From contig DUPO01000003.1 of assembly GCA_012838275.1 (NCBI GenBank), forward strand, positions 1-42,876: a stretch of 42,876 nucleotides of DNA, in the 5' to 3' direction. Positions 1 to 6,746 of this stretch are shown here, piece after piece (the stretch's first letter is position 1; every line of letters starts with the position of its first letter). Source of the DNA: Spirochaetales bacterium. Its GTDB lineage: Bacteria; Spirochaetota; Spirochaetia; Sphaerochaetales; Sphaerochaetaceae. The position numbers were made by a program, and so were the translations under genes. The notes beneath the pieces were generated by a model that did not search any database, was not told where the DNA came from, and saw nothing but the letters and a program-made list of their open reading frames with translations.

Positions 1-514
1 CTTTAGATGTAGGGTCTTTCGGATCGGGGTTTTCTGTAACCCACTCCTTAATGTCCCGACCTACAATCCGCTCTTCACTGTTCATGTAGGTGATGGAGCT
101 CCGCAGAAGCGCATCCACTCCCTGCGCCCTGAGCATGCCGTACGCATCTTTGCCGCTCTTGCCCAAAGTGAGATATGCATCAGTGGTCTCATGCGGCATA
201 ATGGTGAAGTAATCGGTGTTTACCATCGCATCCACGAGATAAGCGGTGCTGGTCGCAGCTACTTTGGCATTGAGGTCCGAATTGAACCCGCTGTTGAGTG
301 TAAAAAAAGTATCATTGTAACCCCGTATCCAAGGGGGAAGCATCCCGCTGCGAGGATATAGGTACATATCCGTGGAAGCGATCGCTATGTTTCGGTGATT
401 GCTTACATCAACATCACTGGGAACGAGGTGACGTACCCTGATGGATGTAGCACATGAAGTGACAAGCAAAACCGAAACCAGACCCAAAACACCTAAAACT
501 GCACGCTTTCTCAT
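1..514 (-). CDS. Putative lipoprotein, cut by window edge (N-terminal 171 residues)
   Basis: The reading frame opens with ATG at 514 and runs without a stop off the left end. The N-terminus is a classical lipoprotein signal: MRKR, a hydrophobic stretch, then a lipobox LVTSC with Cys at about residue 21. The mature part starts ATSIRVRHLVPSDVDV and includes an IAIAST strand and a later LRAQGVDALL segment. This loosely recalls envelope lipoproteins of the CsgG/TolB N-domain kind, but I do not recognise the family. The start overlaps the pdxA stop as ATGA, so it is translationally coupled to pdxA and probably in the same operon. The C-terminus lies outside the window. Confidence 0.7.
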   Translation of the reverse strand, partial: MRKRAVLGVLGLVSVLLVTSCATSIRVRHLVPSDVDVSNHRNIAIASTDMYLYPRSGMLPPWIRGYNDTFFTLNSGFNSDLNAKVAATSTAYLVDAMVNTDYFTIMPHETTDAYLTLGKSGKDAYGMLRAQGVDALLRSSITYMNSEERIVGRDIKEWVTENPDPKDPTSK

Positions 515-1533
515 GAGAGCCCCTCCTCAGAAGCCAGATACTCAGAAGCCACCAGTATCGCACGGGCCATGCCTTGGTTATCCGCCATGCCTTTGCCTGC
601 GATGTCGAATGCCGTCCCATGGTCCACGCTGGTACGTAAAAAGGGCAGACCCCAGGTAATCGAGATGGTCTGGTGAAAATCCAGGGTTTTGGCAGCGATA
701 TGTCCCTGGTCATGATAGAGGGAGATCGCTGCCCTATACTTCCCTATTTTTGTCTGGTGAAATACCGAGTCGGCTCCGATAGGCCCTACAACATCGATGC
801 CTTTAGACCTAGCCTCTTCAATTGCAGGTTCGATGGCAAGAGCCTCCTCATCGCCAAACAGGCCGTGCTCCCCGCAGTGGGGGTTGAGTCCGGCAACAGC
901 CAGAGGCAAGGTCCGGTCAAAAAGGGCATTGGAGGAGCTTATGGCTTCACATTGGAGAATGGTCTCCAACAGGCTCTCCTTTGTGACAGCCTTACATGCA
1001 TCGGAAAGGGAGAGATGTCTGGTATGGAAGAATATCTTCATACCCAGGGTATCAAACATGGTCACAGCACTTTTAGCTCCCGTTAGAGAGGCCAGAATTT
1101 CCGTATATCCGATATGCTCAATCCCTGCAGCTTGCAACGCTTCCTTATGCAATGGCGGGGTCACTATCGCCTTGCAGTACCCTTCGTCGACCAAAGAGAC
1201 ACAACGCTTGACCGATTCGTAGGCAGCCTCACCACACATGGCACTGACCTCTCCATAGGCAAACCTGGCAAGGTCCACCCCTCCAATATCATAGAGGATA
1301 CGTCCCGAGCCCTCCTGCTGGGCACTCAGTAAGGCGGCAAGGCTCGTTACCTGAGCATCAAAGGCTCCCTCAAGCTGAAGGTCCTTAGCTGTCTGTGCGA
1401 ACAGGGGTGCGGACCCTATGACCACCACGTTCAGCGATTTCGATCCGCCGACAAGCGTTTTAAGGACTATCTCAGGGCCGATACCTGCAGGATCACCCAT
1501 AGGAACAGCCAAATAACCATCTCTGTTTCTCAT
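511..1533 (-). CDS. pdxA: 4-hydroxythreonine-4-phosphate dehydrogenase PdxA
   Basis: PdxA oxidises 4-phosphohydroxy-L-threonine with NAD in the DXP-dependent branch of pyridoxal phosphate synthesis. The 340-residue protein opens with the family signature PMGDPAGIGPEI. It carries the three expected metal-binding histidine regions: PLHKEAL, FFHTRHLSLSDA and SLYHDQGH. Length fits the family (about 330). ATG at 1533 is chosen over an in-frame TTG at 1542, because the TTG overlaps the -10 element of the only good promoter and would not be in the transcript. No Shine-Dalgarno is visible, so the mRNA may be nearly leaderless. No other vitamin B6 gene is in the window, so its partner in substrate supply is elsewhere. 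The paralogue PdxA2 is possible, but the generic assignment is firm. Confidence 0.93.
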   Translation of the reverse strand: MRNRDGYLAVPMGDPAGIGPEIVLKTLVGGSKSLNVVVIGSAPLFAQTAKDLQLEGAFDAQVTSLAALLSAQQEGSGRILYDIGGVDLARFAYGEVSAMCGEAAYESVKRCVSLVDEGYCKAIVTPPLHKEALQAAGIEHIGYTEILASLTGAKSAVTMFDTLGMKIFFHTRHLSLSDACKAVTKESLLETILQCEAISSSNALFDRTLPLAVAGLNPHCGEHGLFGDEEALAIEPAIEEARSKGIDVVGPIGADSVFHQTKIGKYRAAISLYHDQGHIAAKTLDFHQTISITWGLPFLRTSVDHGTAFDIAGKGMADNQGMARAILVASEYLASEEGLS

Positions 1534-1541
1534 ATGGGCCA

Positions 1542-1570
1542 ATCATAACAGTGGTAAACATGGCTGTCCA
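1542..1570 (-). promoter_or_regulatory. Promoter of pdxA
   Basis: On the minus strand TGGACA (1570-1565) is followed by a 17-bp spacer and TATGAT (1547-1542), with an extended -10 TG just upstream. The expected transcription start is near 1535, only about two bases before the pdxA ATG. Confidence 0.6.
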
Positions 1571-1607
1571 GAGTAGCTGTAACTATCCGGGAATGACTCA
1601 TAACCAA

Positions 1608-1636
1608 TTGACAAGAGAATGAGCTTCTTTTACTGT
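1608..1636 (+). promoter_or_regulatory. Promoter of the acidic-protein gene
   Basis: A consensus TTGACA (1608-1613) is followed by exactly 17 bp and TACTGT (1631-1636). Expected start is near 1643, giving a leader of about 35 bases that contains the GGAG ribosome binding site. The same -35/-10 hexamers and spacing recur at 31613-31641. Confidence 0.65.
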
Positions 1637-1677
1637 TGTACTCATAAGGGAAGAGATGTTTTGCAAGGAGTATTACC

Positions 1678-1962
1678 ATGGCTAAATACCGTGATGAAGA
1701 AGATCTCGATGACGAAGAAGAACGATACTTCCGTACACTCGAGGACGAGGAAGATGCTTATTTGGCTGACCTGTATGATGCGCCGGAAGTCATTGAATTC
1801 GGCGATGACGATGACGAACCCCTCGACGATGTAGAGGATGAAGAGGATCTTATCGACGATGCATTCATGATCGAGGGTGATGAATCATACGAGGAGATTG
1901 TCTTTGACGATGAGGATGAAGACTTTGCTTTCGATGAACTCGATGATGACGAGGAATTGTAA
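1678..1962 (+). CDS. Hyperacidic small protein of unknown function
   Basis: This 94-residue protein contains about 27 Asp and 23 Glu, so roughly half its residues are acidic, against only four Lys/Arg. There is no signal peptide, membrane segment or cysteine. Short hydrophobic or aromatic islands (RYFRTL, AYLADLY, VIEF, AFMIEG, EIVFDD) are spaced through the acidic background, which suggests a partner-binding or partly folded protein rather than pure low complexity. A good AAGGAG ribosome binding site lies 7-8 bases before ATG. It has its own consensus promoter and its own strong terminator, so it is a single-gene unit and probably well expressed. Family not recognised. A nucleic-acid mimic, chaperone or basic-protein partner would fit the charge, but this is speculation. 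Confidence 0.85.
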   Translation: MAKYRDEEDLDDEEERYFRTLEDEEDAYLADLYDAPEVIEFGDDDDEPLDDVEDEEDLIDDAFMIEGDESYEEIVFDDEDEDFAFDELDDDEEL

Positions 1963-1985
1963 GGCATAGGCCCTCTTCTGAGATG

Positions 1986-2046
1986 CCTCCCTACTGAACC
2001 GACCCACCTATATGATAGGGTTTGTTCTCTAGGGAGGTTTTTTTTT
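1986..2046 (+). terminator. Rho-independent terminator after the acidic-protein gene
   Basis: CCTCCCTA (1986-1993) pairs with TAGGGAGG (2030-2037), followed by nine T residues. An inner CCTA/TAGG hairpin fills the loop. Confidence 0.85.
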
Positions 2047-2147
2047 GTCCGAATGCAGAGGGGAGAACCAATAACCACAAGCCAGAAAAACACAATCCAG
2101 CCGAGAATACCGTAATGAAAATGTTTCATGTTTCTATGCAAAGATAC

Positions 2148-2176
2148 TTGCATACGAATAAGTTTCTATGTATAGT
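2148..2176 (+). promoter_or_regulatory. Promoter of the first binding-protein gene, with overlapping inverted repeat
   Basis: TTGCAT (2148-2153), a 17-bp spacer, then TATAGT (2171-2176). The -35 is also the right arm of an inverted repeat ATGCAA (2136-2141) / TTGCAT (2148-2153) with a 6-base gap. TTTCTATG is directly repeated at 2131-2138 and 2163-2170. These could be an operator; the regulator is unknown. Confidence 0.55.
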
Positions 2177-2200
2177 AACAAAACCTTAAGGAGAAACGCC

Positions 2201-3196
2201 ATGAAAAAACTTACATTCCTACTCATCTTGCTGATCCCCACCCTCTTATTCAGCCAACCGGCCCAAGAAACACCACAGGGAGAAGTTGCGATCGGCATCT
2301 CCAAGATGGTAGCACACCCCGCACTCGACGCCATCGAGCAAGGGATACAAGACTACCTCAACTCCACTGACATAAAAGCGTCCTTCGACCTGCAGAACTG
2401 CAATGCAGAGATTGGTACCGCAATAGCCATAGCCCAGAAATTCAAGAGCGACAAGAAAGACCTGGTCATTGGGATAGCCACCCCACCGGCTCAAGCCCTG
2501 GCTCAGGTAATCACCGACAAGCCGGTAGTCTTTGGAGCGATAACCGACCCCTTGGCAGCTGGTCTGGTAGCAAATTACGATAGGATTGAACCTACCAACA
2601 TCGCAGGAATCTCAGACCTCAATCCTGTCGAATTGCAGTTGGATACCTTTTTCTCCATAACAGGAGTCAAGAGGCTGGGGATGATCTACACCAGCGGGGA
2701 GGCAAACGGGGTGGCCATGATGGAGCTTGCAAGGGATATCTGCAAGGCACGTGACATTGAGTTTGTCGCTGCAGCCATCAGCAACTCCAGCGAGGTGAAG
2801 ATGGCTGCCCAGTCCATAGTCGGTCGCATTGACGGGATGTATGTCGCCATCGACAATACTGTCGTAAGTGCCATAGCAGGAGTCAGTGACGTGTGCAAGA
2901 AAGCCGGCATCCCTCTCTTCAACACAGACACCACCAGCAGTGAGAATATTGATTTTCTGATGAGCTGGGGCTTCAATTACTACACCGTGGGCATTGAGAC
3001 GGGCAAGCTGGTGGAACGGATCATCAACGGGGAGGACCCCAAGGACATCGGAGCTGTCTTCTTTGAAGATCCCACCCAATTCGAACTCTGGTTCAACCTT
3101 GATGTTGCCAAGAAGCTGGGAATCAACATAGATGAGAGGTTACTCTCCTCAGCTGCAGTTCTGTTCAAGGATGGGAAGAAAATACAGCGCAAGTAA
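2201..3196 (+). CDS. ABC transporter substrate-binding protein, TrpX-like (paralogue 1)
   Basis: A 331-residue periplasmic binding protein of the ABC_sub_bind family (Pfam PF04392), the group containing the tryptophan-binding TrpX of Gram-positive TrpXYZ importers. It starts with a signal peptide (MKKLTFLLILLIPTLLFS) without a lipobox Cys, so it is probably soluble in the periplasm. Family landmarks are ISKMVAHPALDAIEQG, IGIATPPAQALAQ, NPVEQ-like NPVELQLD and SNSSEVKMAAQ followed by VAIDNTVVSA. ATG at 2201 follows TAAGGAGA by 6 bases. It has its own promoter and terminator, apart from the permease and ATPase genes, and is closely related to the protein at 3835-4839. The ligand is likely an aromatic amino acid or related compound by family; specificity cannot be read from the sequence. 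Confidence 0.88.
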   Translation: MKKLTFLLILLIPTLLFSQPAQETPQGEVAIGISKMVAHPALDAIEQGIQDYLNSTDIKASFDLQNCNAEIGTAIAIAQKFKSDKKDLVIGIATPPAQALAQVITDKPVVFGAITDPLAAGLVANYDRIEPTNIAGISDLNPVELQLDTFFSITGVKRLGMIYTSGEANGVAMMELARDICKARDIEFVAAAISNSSEVKMAAQSIVGRIDGMYVAIDNTVVSAIAGVSDVCKKAGIPLFNTDTTSSENIDFLMSWGFNYYTVGIETGKLVERIINGEDPKDIGAVFFEDPTQFELWFNLDVAKKLGINIDERLLSSAAVLFKDGKKIQRK

Positions 3197-3223
3197 GAGT
3201 ACCTTACCGTACGCAGTAGCATT

Positions 3224-3256
3224 GGGAATCTGGTCTGAAAGCCAGGTTCCCTTTTT
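3224..3256 (+). terminator. Rho-independent terminator after binding protein 1
   Basis: GGGAATCTGG (3224-3233) pairs with CCAGGTTCCC (3242-3251) across an 8-base loop, followed by five T residues. Confidence 0.85.
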
Positions 3257-3281
3257 GTCCGCCAGAAGAAATACTGAAACA

Positions 3282-3312
3282 TTGAAAAAGGTACAAAAGA
3301 TTGTGTTATAAT
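3282..3312 (+). promoter_or_regulatory. Extended -10 promoter of the small membrane protein gene
   Basis: A perfect TATAAT (3307-3312) preceded by an extended TGT, with TTGAAA (3282-3287) 19 bp upstream. The long spacer is compensated by the extended -10. Confidence 0.65.
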
Positions 3313-3335
3313 CACATACGTAGAAAGGAGGCCTT

Positions 3336-3650
3336 ATGGTACATTCTAGACAAAGAAAAATCTGGGGAACAATAATTCTGCTGCTCACTCTCGTATGCGT
3401 GCTCACCGCTTGCCTTCCAGGCACTCTCATTATAACCGAAAAAAAACCTGCCGGGTTCTTTTTCGGTATCTGGCACGGGTGGATCGCCCCCATATCCCTT
3501 ATTGTTGGCATATTCGACCCTCAAGTACGAATATATGAACAGTTCAATACGGGCTGGCTCTATGATTTCGGTTTTTACATTGCCATAATAAGTGGTTTCG
3601 GTGGCATCTCGCTGGCTAGGAAAACAGGACGGAAAGGCAAGCGTAATTGA
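3336..3650 (+). CDS. Small membrane protein, possible lipoprotein
   Basis: A 104-residue protein with an N-terminal hydrophobic segment ending in a lipobox-like VLTAC, a second hydrophobic stretch around GWIAPISLIVGIF, and a third near FYIAIISGFGGISLA. The tail is basic (RKTGRKGKRN). The core KKPAGFFFGIWHGWIAPISLI resembles a small conserved bacterial membrane protein of unknown function. The AAAGGAGG ribosome binding site lies just before ATG at 3336. It sits between the two binding-protein genes but has its own promoter, so a link to the transporter is only positional. I do not recognise a named family. Confidence 0.8.
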   Translation: MVHSRQRKIWGTIILLLTLVCVLTACLPGTLIITEKKPAGFFFGIWHGWIAPISLIVGIFDPQVRIYEQFNTGWLYDFGFYIAIISGFGGISLARKTGRKGKRN

Positions 3651-3713
3651 ACAAGGAAAGTCGAAATACATAACCGGTGTCTTACAACACCATACCATCC
3701 ACTGCAGAGGATT

Positions 3714-3762
3714 TTATATTCATATGCATAACTTATGAATTTATATTCATTAATATGCATAA
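3714..3762 (+). repeat. AT-rich repeated motif upstream of binding protein 2
   Basis: TTATATTCAT occurs at 3714-3723 and 3741-3750, and ATGCATAA at 3724-3731 and 3755-3762, so a two-part motif is repeated with the second copy opened by a few bases. ATGAAT (3735-3740) and ATTCAT (3745-3750) also form an inverted repeat. This is the promoter region of the gene at 3835 and a plausible operator. CATAAT at 3758-3763 could be a -10. Confidence 0.45.
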
Positions 3763-3834
3763 TACGATTTACAAAAGCCAAGAATAGAGCTATAGTTGCG
3801 CAAACACAGTTTTCATTATCTGGAGGATACTTAC

Positions 3835-4839
3835 ATGAGAATCAAACTTCGCACTACAGTGCTGTTGCTAGTTTTACTACTTACAACCATCTCTTTCACC
3901 TTTGCAGGGGGTGCGGCTGAAAAGCCAACACCTTCAGGCTATAAGATTGGAGTTTCGAAACTTTTGGCTCACCCGGCCCTAGACGCAGCAGAAAAGGGGA
4001 TGATGGACTACCTTGCTACAACAGGCCTGGAAATTACCTTCGACCTTCAGAATGCCAATGGTGACATCTCCACAGCATCCTCCATTGCCCAAAAGTTCAA
4101 AAGCGACAAGGTCAATGTGGCTGTCGGTATCGCAACCCCGTCTGCCCAGGCCCTTGCCCAGGTATTCCCTATCACCTCCTCCACCCCAGTGGTATTCAGT
4201 GCAGTGACTGATGCCGCTGAAGCCGGCCTCGTCGCTGCTAACGTAGCAGGTGTATCAGACAAGAACCCGGTCGAAGAGCAGATCAAGCTTCTTGTAGATA
4301 TTACAGGAGCCAAGACGATTGGAAACATCTACGCTTCGGGGGAGGCCAATGGCGTCATTCTGATGGAGATGGCGAAAGCGGCTTGCGAGAAACTCGGTGT
4401 TGACTTTGTCGCTGCAGCTATCAGCAACTCCAGCGAGGTTAAGATGGCAGCCCAGTCCATCATCGGTCGGGTTGATGCCATTTACATTGCAACCGACAAT
4501 GCAGTCATCAGCGCCCTCTCTTCTGTTGATGATGTCACTACCAAAGCCTCCAAGCCGCTGATGTGTGCAGACCCCTCCGGTGTAGACGGCCTCAATGCCA
4601 TGATCGCATGGGGTTTTGACTACTACAGTATCGGACAGGAAACTGGAAAAGTGGTAGAAAGGCTGCTCAAGGGTGAGGATGCCGGATCCATCGGGACCGT
4701 CTACATCACCGACCCTACCAAATTTGAACTTTGGTTCAATCTTGATACGGCAAAGAAGCTTGGATATACTATTCCGCAGTCACTGCAAGACAGTGCGGCT
4801 GTGCTCATCAAGGACGGAAAGACTGTCAGACAGAAATAG
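3835..4839 (+). CDS. ABC transporter substrate-binding protein, TrpX-like (paralogue 2)
   Basis: A 334-residue binding protein of the same PF04392 family as the protein at 2201-3196. It shares GVSKLLAHPALDAAEKG, VGIATPSAQALAQVF, KNPVEEQIKLL and SNSSEVKMAAQ. Around the last motif the DNA of the two genes is also nearly identical. The signal peptide runs to about TTISFTFAG, with no lipobox Cys. ATG at 3835 follows TGGAGGAT by 6 bases; an in-frame start at 3796 lacks a ribosome binding site and would spoil the signal peptide. It is directly upstream of the permease and ATPase and is the likely dedicated binding protein of that importer. A hairpin terminator separates it from the permease gene. 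Confidence 0.9.
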   Translation: MRIKLRTTVLLLVLLLTTISFTFAGGAAEKPTPSGYKIGVSKLLAHPALDAAEKGMMDYLATTGLEITFDLQNANGDISTASSIAQKFKSDKVNVAVGIATPSAQALAQVFPITSSTPVVFSAVTDAAEAGLVAANVAGVSDKNPVEEQIKLLVDITGAKTIGNIYASGEANGVILMEMAKAACEKLGVDFVAAAISNSSEVKMAAQSIIGRVDAIYIATDNAVISALSSVDDVTTKASKPLMCADPSGVDGLNAMIAWGFDYYSIGQETGKVVERLLKGEDAGSIGTVYITDPTKFELWFNLDTAKKLGYTIPQSLQDSAAVLIKDGKTVRQK

Positions 4840-4854
4840 TCTGAGTCATTGCAG

Positions 4855-4890
4855 AACCGCCGCTCCTGTTTGAGTGCGGCGGTTTTTTTT
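4855..4890 (+). terminator. Intra-operon terminator between binding protein and permease genes
   Basis: AACCGCCGC (4855-4863) and GCGGCGGTT (4876-4884) form a 9-bp perfect stem with a 12-base loop, followed by a T run to 4890. The permease ATG is only 20 bases further on and no promoter is evident between them, so read-through probably feeds the permease and ATPase genes at a reduced level. Confidence 0.85.
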
Positions 4891-4909
4891 CTTGTTAAGG
4901 GGTTTTTAC

Positions 4910-5857
4910 ATGTTAGAAGGAATTTTCGTAGATGGCCTGGTCTTTTCACTTATGGTCATAGGCATTCTCATCTCCTATAGGATTTTGGACTTTGCTGACC
5001 TTACGTGCGACGGCTCTGTCGCTACAGGAGCGGCAGTGGCGACGATGGCCATTGTAAACGGTCTGCCTATAGCACTAGCCCTGTTGCTCTCCTTTATAGC
5101 AGGAGTCCTCGCAGGTATGGTTACGGCGGCCATTCACAACAAGCTCAAAATCCCGGGACTTTTGGCAGGGATTCTCACCATGACGATGCTCTACTCGATC
5201 AACTTGCGCATACTTGGCAACAAGGCTAACGTACCGCTGTTGCGAGTCGAGACGATCTACACAAAGCTTCCCCAGTTCTTTACCGTCTTTTCTCCGGAGT
5301 GGGCATCCCTTATAGGGACCCTTCTGGTAGTCCTGTTTGTAAAGGTGCTCATAGACATCTTCTTCCGCACCGACTTGGGAGTCTCCATGGGAGCCATGGG
5401 AGGCAACGAGCAGATGGTCATAAGCCAGGGCATCAACCCTGAGGCGCTCAAGCTCATGGGTATCGGCCTCTCCAACGGGCTCATTGCGCTCTCTGGCGGC
5501 ATGCTTGCCCAGTACCAGGGATTTGCTGATGCAAACCTCGGCCAGGGGATGATTGTCCAGGGCTTGGCCGCGATCATGCTCGGAGAGTTCCTCTTTTCCA
5601 CCAACAGGATATCCCTGCTCACCTTGCGGGCGATCTTTGGAGCCATCATGTACAAGGCCCTGATGTTCTTTGGCCGGAAGTACGGCTACTTGATCCACAT
5701 CACCCCCAACGACTTCAAGATGCTTACGGGTATCCTGGTTATAGTCTCCCTATTCATAGCACAAGGCAGAAGCCTCGCTTCCTCCAAGGGAGCCAAGAAA
5801 AAAGCCATCGCACGCTCGATAGCGAGACACGAAGCCACCCTGAAGGAGGAGAACTGA
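4910..5857 (+). CDS. ABC transporter permease, TrpY-like
   Basis: A 315-residue inner-membrane protein of the branched-chain amino acid/ribose permease superfamily (BPD_transp_2), with about eight to nine hydrophobic segments. Recognisable parts are ISYRILDFADLTCDGS near the N-terminus, PGLLAGILTMTMLYSINLRI in the middle, and GLSNGLIALSGGMLAQYQGFADANLGQGM, which includes the EAA-like coupling region. ATG at 4910 is preceded by AAGGGG; an in-frame start at 4874 lies in the terminator hairpin and is rejected. The stop overlaps the ATPase start as TGATG, so the two are coupled. With the upstream binding protein it completes an importer of TrpXYZ type. Confidence 0.9.
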   Translation: MLEGIFVDGLVFSLMVIGILISYRILDFADLTCDGSVATGAAVATMAIVNGLPIALALLLSFIAGVLAGMVTAAIHNKLKIPGLLAGILTMTMLYSINLRILGNKANVPLLRVETIYTKLPQFFTVFSPEWASLIGTLLVVLFVKVLIDIFFRTDLGVSMGAMGGNEQMVISQGINPEALKLMGIGLSNGLIALSGGMLAQYQGFADANLGQGMIVQGLAAIMLGEFLFSTNRISLLTLRAIFGAIMYKALMFFGRKYGYLIHITPNDFKMLTGILVIVSLFIAQGRSLASSKGAKKKAIARSIARHEATLKEEN

Positions 5858-6648
5858 TGCTAGACATAACCAATATGACCAAGGTCTTCTACCCGGGGAC
5901 TGTCAATGAAAAGATGGCCATCGATGATGTGAGCCTCCATGTGAACAAGGAAGACGTAGTATGTGTGGTAGGGTCCAACGGATCAGGAAAATCCACCCTG
6001 TTCAACCTTGTAAGCGGAACCTACCCCCTTACAAGCGGCAAGATAATCTTTGATGGCACTGACGTAACAAACAGCGCCGAGTACAAACGGGCGATGACCA
6101 TCGGAAGGATCTTCCAGGACCCTACCAAGGGGACCGCTGCAAACATGTCCATCGAAGATAACATGATCACTGCCGCAACGAAAGGCATGAAGGGCCTTCG
6201 TATCAGCCTAAACAACGAAAAACGTGAGATGTTCAGACGCCTTTTGGAACCAATAGGGTTGCAAGACAGGCTGAAGGACAACGTAGGACTGCTTTCTGGC
6301 GGCCAGAGACAGGCCCTGACCCTGTTGATGACAGTCATGAGCAAACCCAAGATGGTCCTCCTCGATGAGCATACAGCCGCGCTGGATCCCCGAAACGCAC
6401 AGATAGTCATGGACCTGACCGAGCGCTATATCAAGGAGTACAAGCTTACAGCACTGATGGTGACTCACAACATGCAGTTTGCCATTGATTTCGGCACTCG
6501 TCTTATCATGATGGATGAAGGGAACATCATCCTTGACGTCTCAGGGGAGGAAAAATCCAAGCTGACTGTCAACAAGCTGGTCAGGCTCTTCAAAAGCCTC
6601 AGGAACAAGACCTTCGATAGTGACCAGGGCCTTCTTACAAAGGGCTAG
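5857..6648 (+). CDS. ABC transporter ATP-binding protein, TrpZ-like
   Basis: A 263-residue ABC ATPase that powers the importer. Visible motifs: Walker A GSNGSGKST at residues 39-47, Q-loop in RIFQDP, signature LSGGQRQ, Walker B MVLLDEH and the switch His in VTHNM. The Walker B ends in DEH rather than the common DEP/DEA, followed by a normal D-loop (ALDPRNA). The AAGGAGGA ribosome binding site lies inside the end of the permease gene. There is no second permease or ATPase in the cluster, so two copies of each probably assemble as a homodimeric transporter, perhaps served by both binding proteins. Confidence 0.93.
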   Translation: MLDITNMTKVFYPGTVNEKMAIDDVSLHVNKEDVVCVVGSNGSGKSTLFNLVSGTYPLTSGKIIFDGTDVTNSAEYKRAMTIGRIFQDPTKGTAANMSIEDNMITAATKGMKGLRISLNNEKREMFRRLLEPIGLQDRLKDNVGLLSGGQRQALTLLMTVMSKPKMVLLDEHTAALDPRNAQIVMDLTERYIKEYKLTALMVTHNMQFAIDFGTRLIMMDEGNIILDVSGEEKSKLTVNKLVRLFKSLRNKTFDSDQGLLTKG

Positions 6649-6746
6649 CATAGCTTTGCAGATACGGAGGGTCCCATCAGGAGGCCCTCCTACCCTTACT
6701 AGTGTTCGGCCCGAAAATCGGGCAAAGGTTTCTGGTAGTGAAAAAA

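Noticed and set aside
1534-1542. TTG start for pdxA at 1542
   Set aside because: It overlaps the -10 hexamer of the likely promoter, so it would not be in the mRNA; ATG at 1533 is enough for the full family domain.
1758-2153. Serine-rich frame opposite the acidic protein
   Set aside because: The poly-Ser stretch is only the reverse complement of Asp/Glu codons; it has no ribosome binding site and runs through a terminator.
6666-6690. GGAGGG/CCCTCC hairpin after the ABC ATPase gene as a terminator
   Set aside because: Six pairs with a 13-base loop but no T run follows, so it is too weak to call.
6702-6746. GTG start for the first MATE gene
   Set aside because: It lacks a ribosome binding site and its first codons lie in a perfect hairpin; the paralogue aligns only further downstream.
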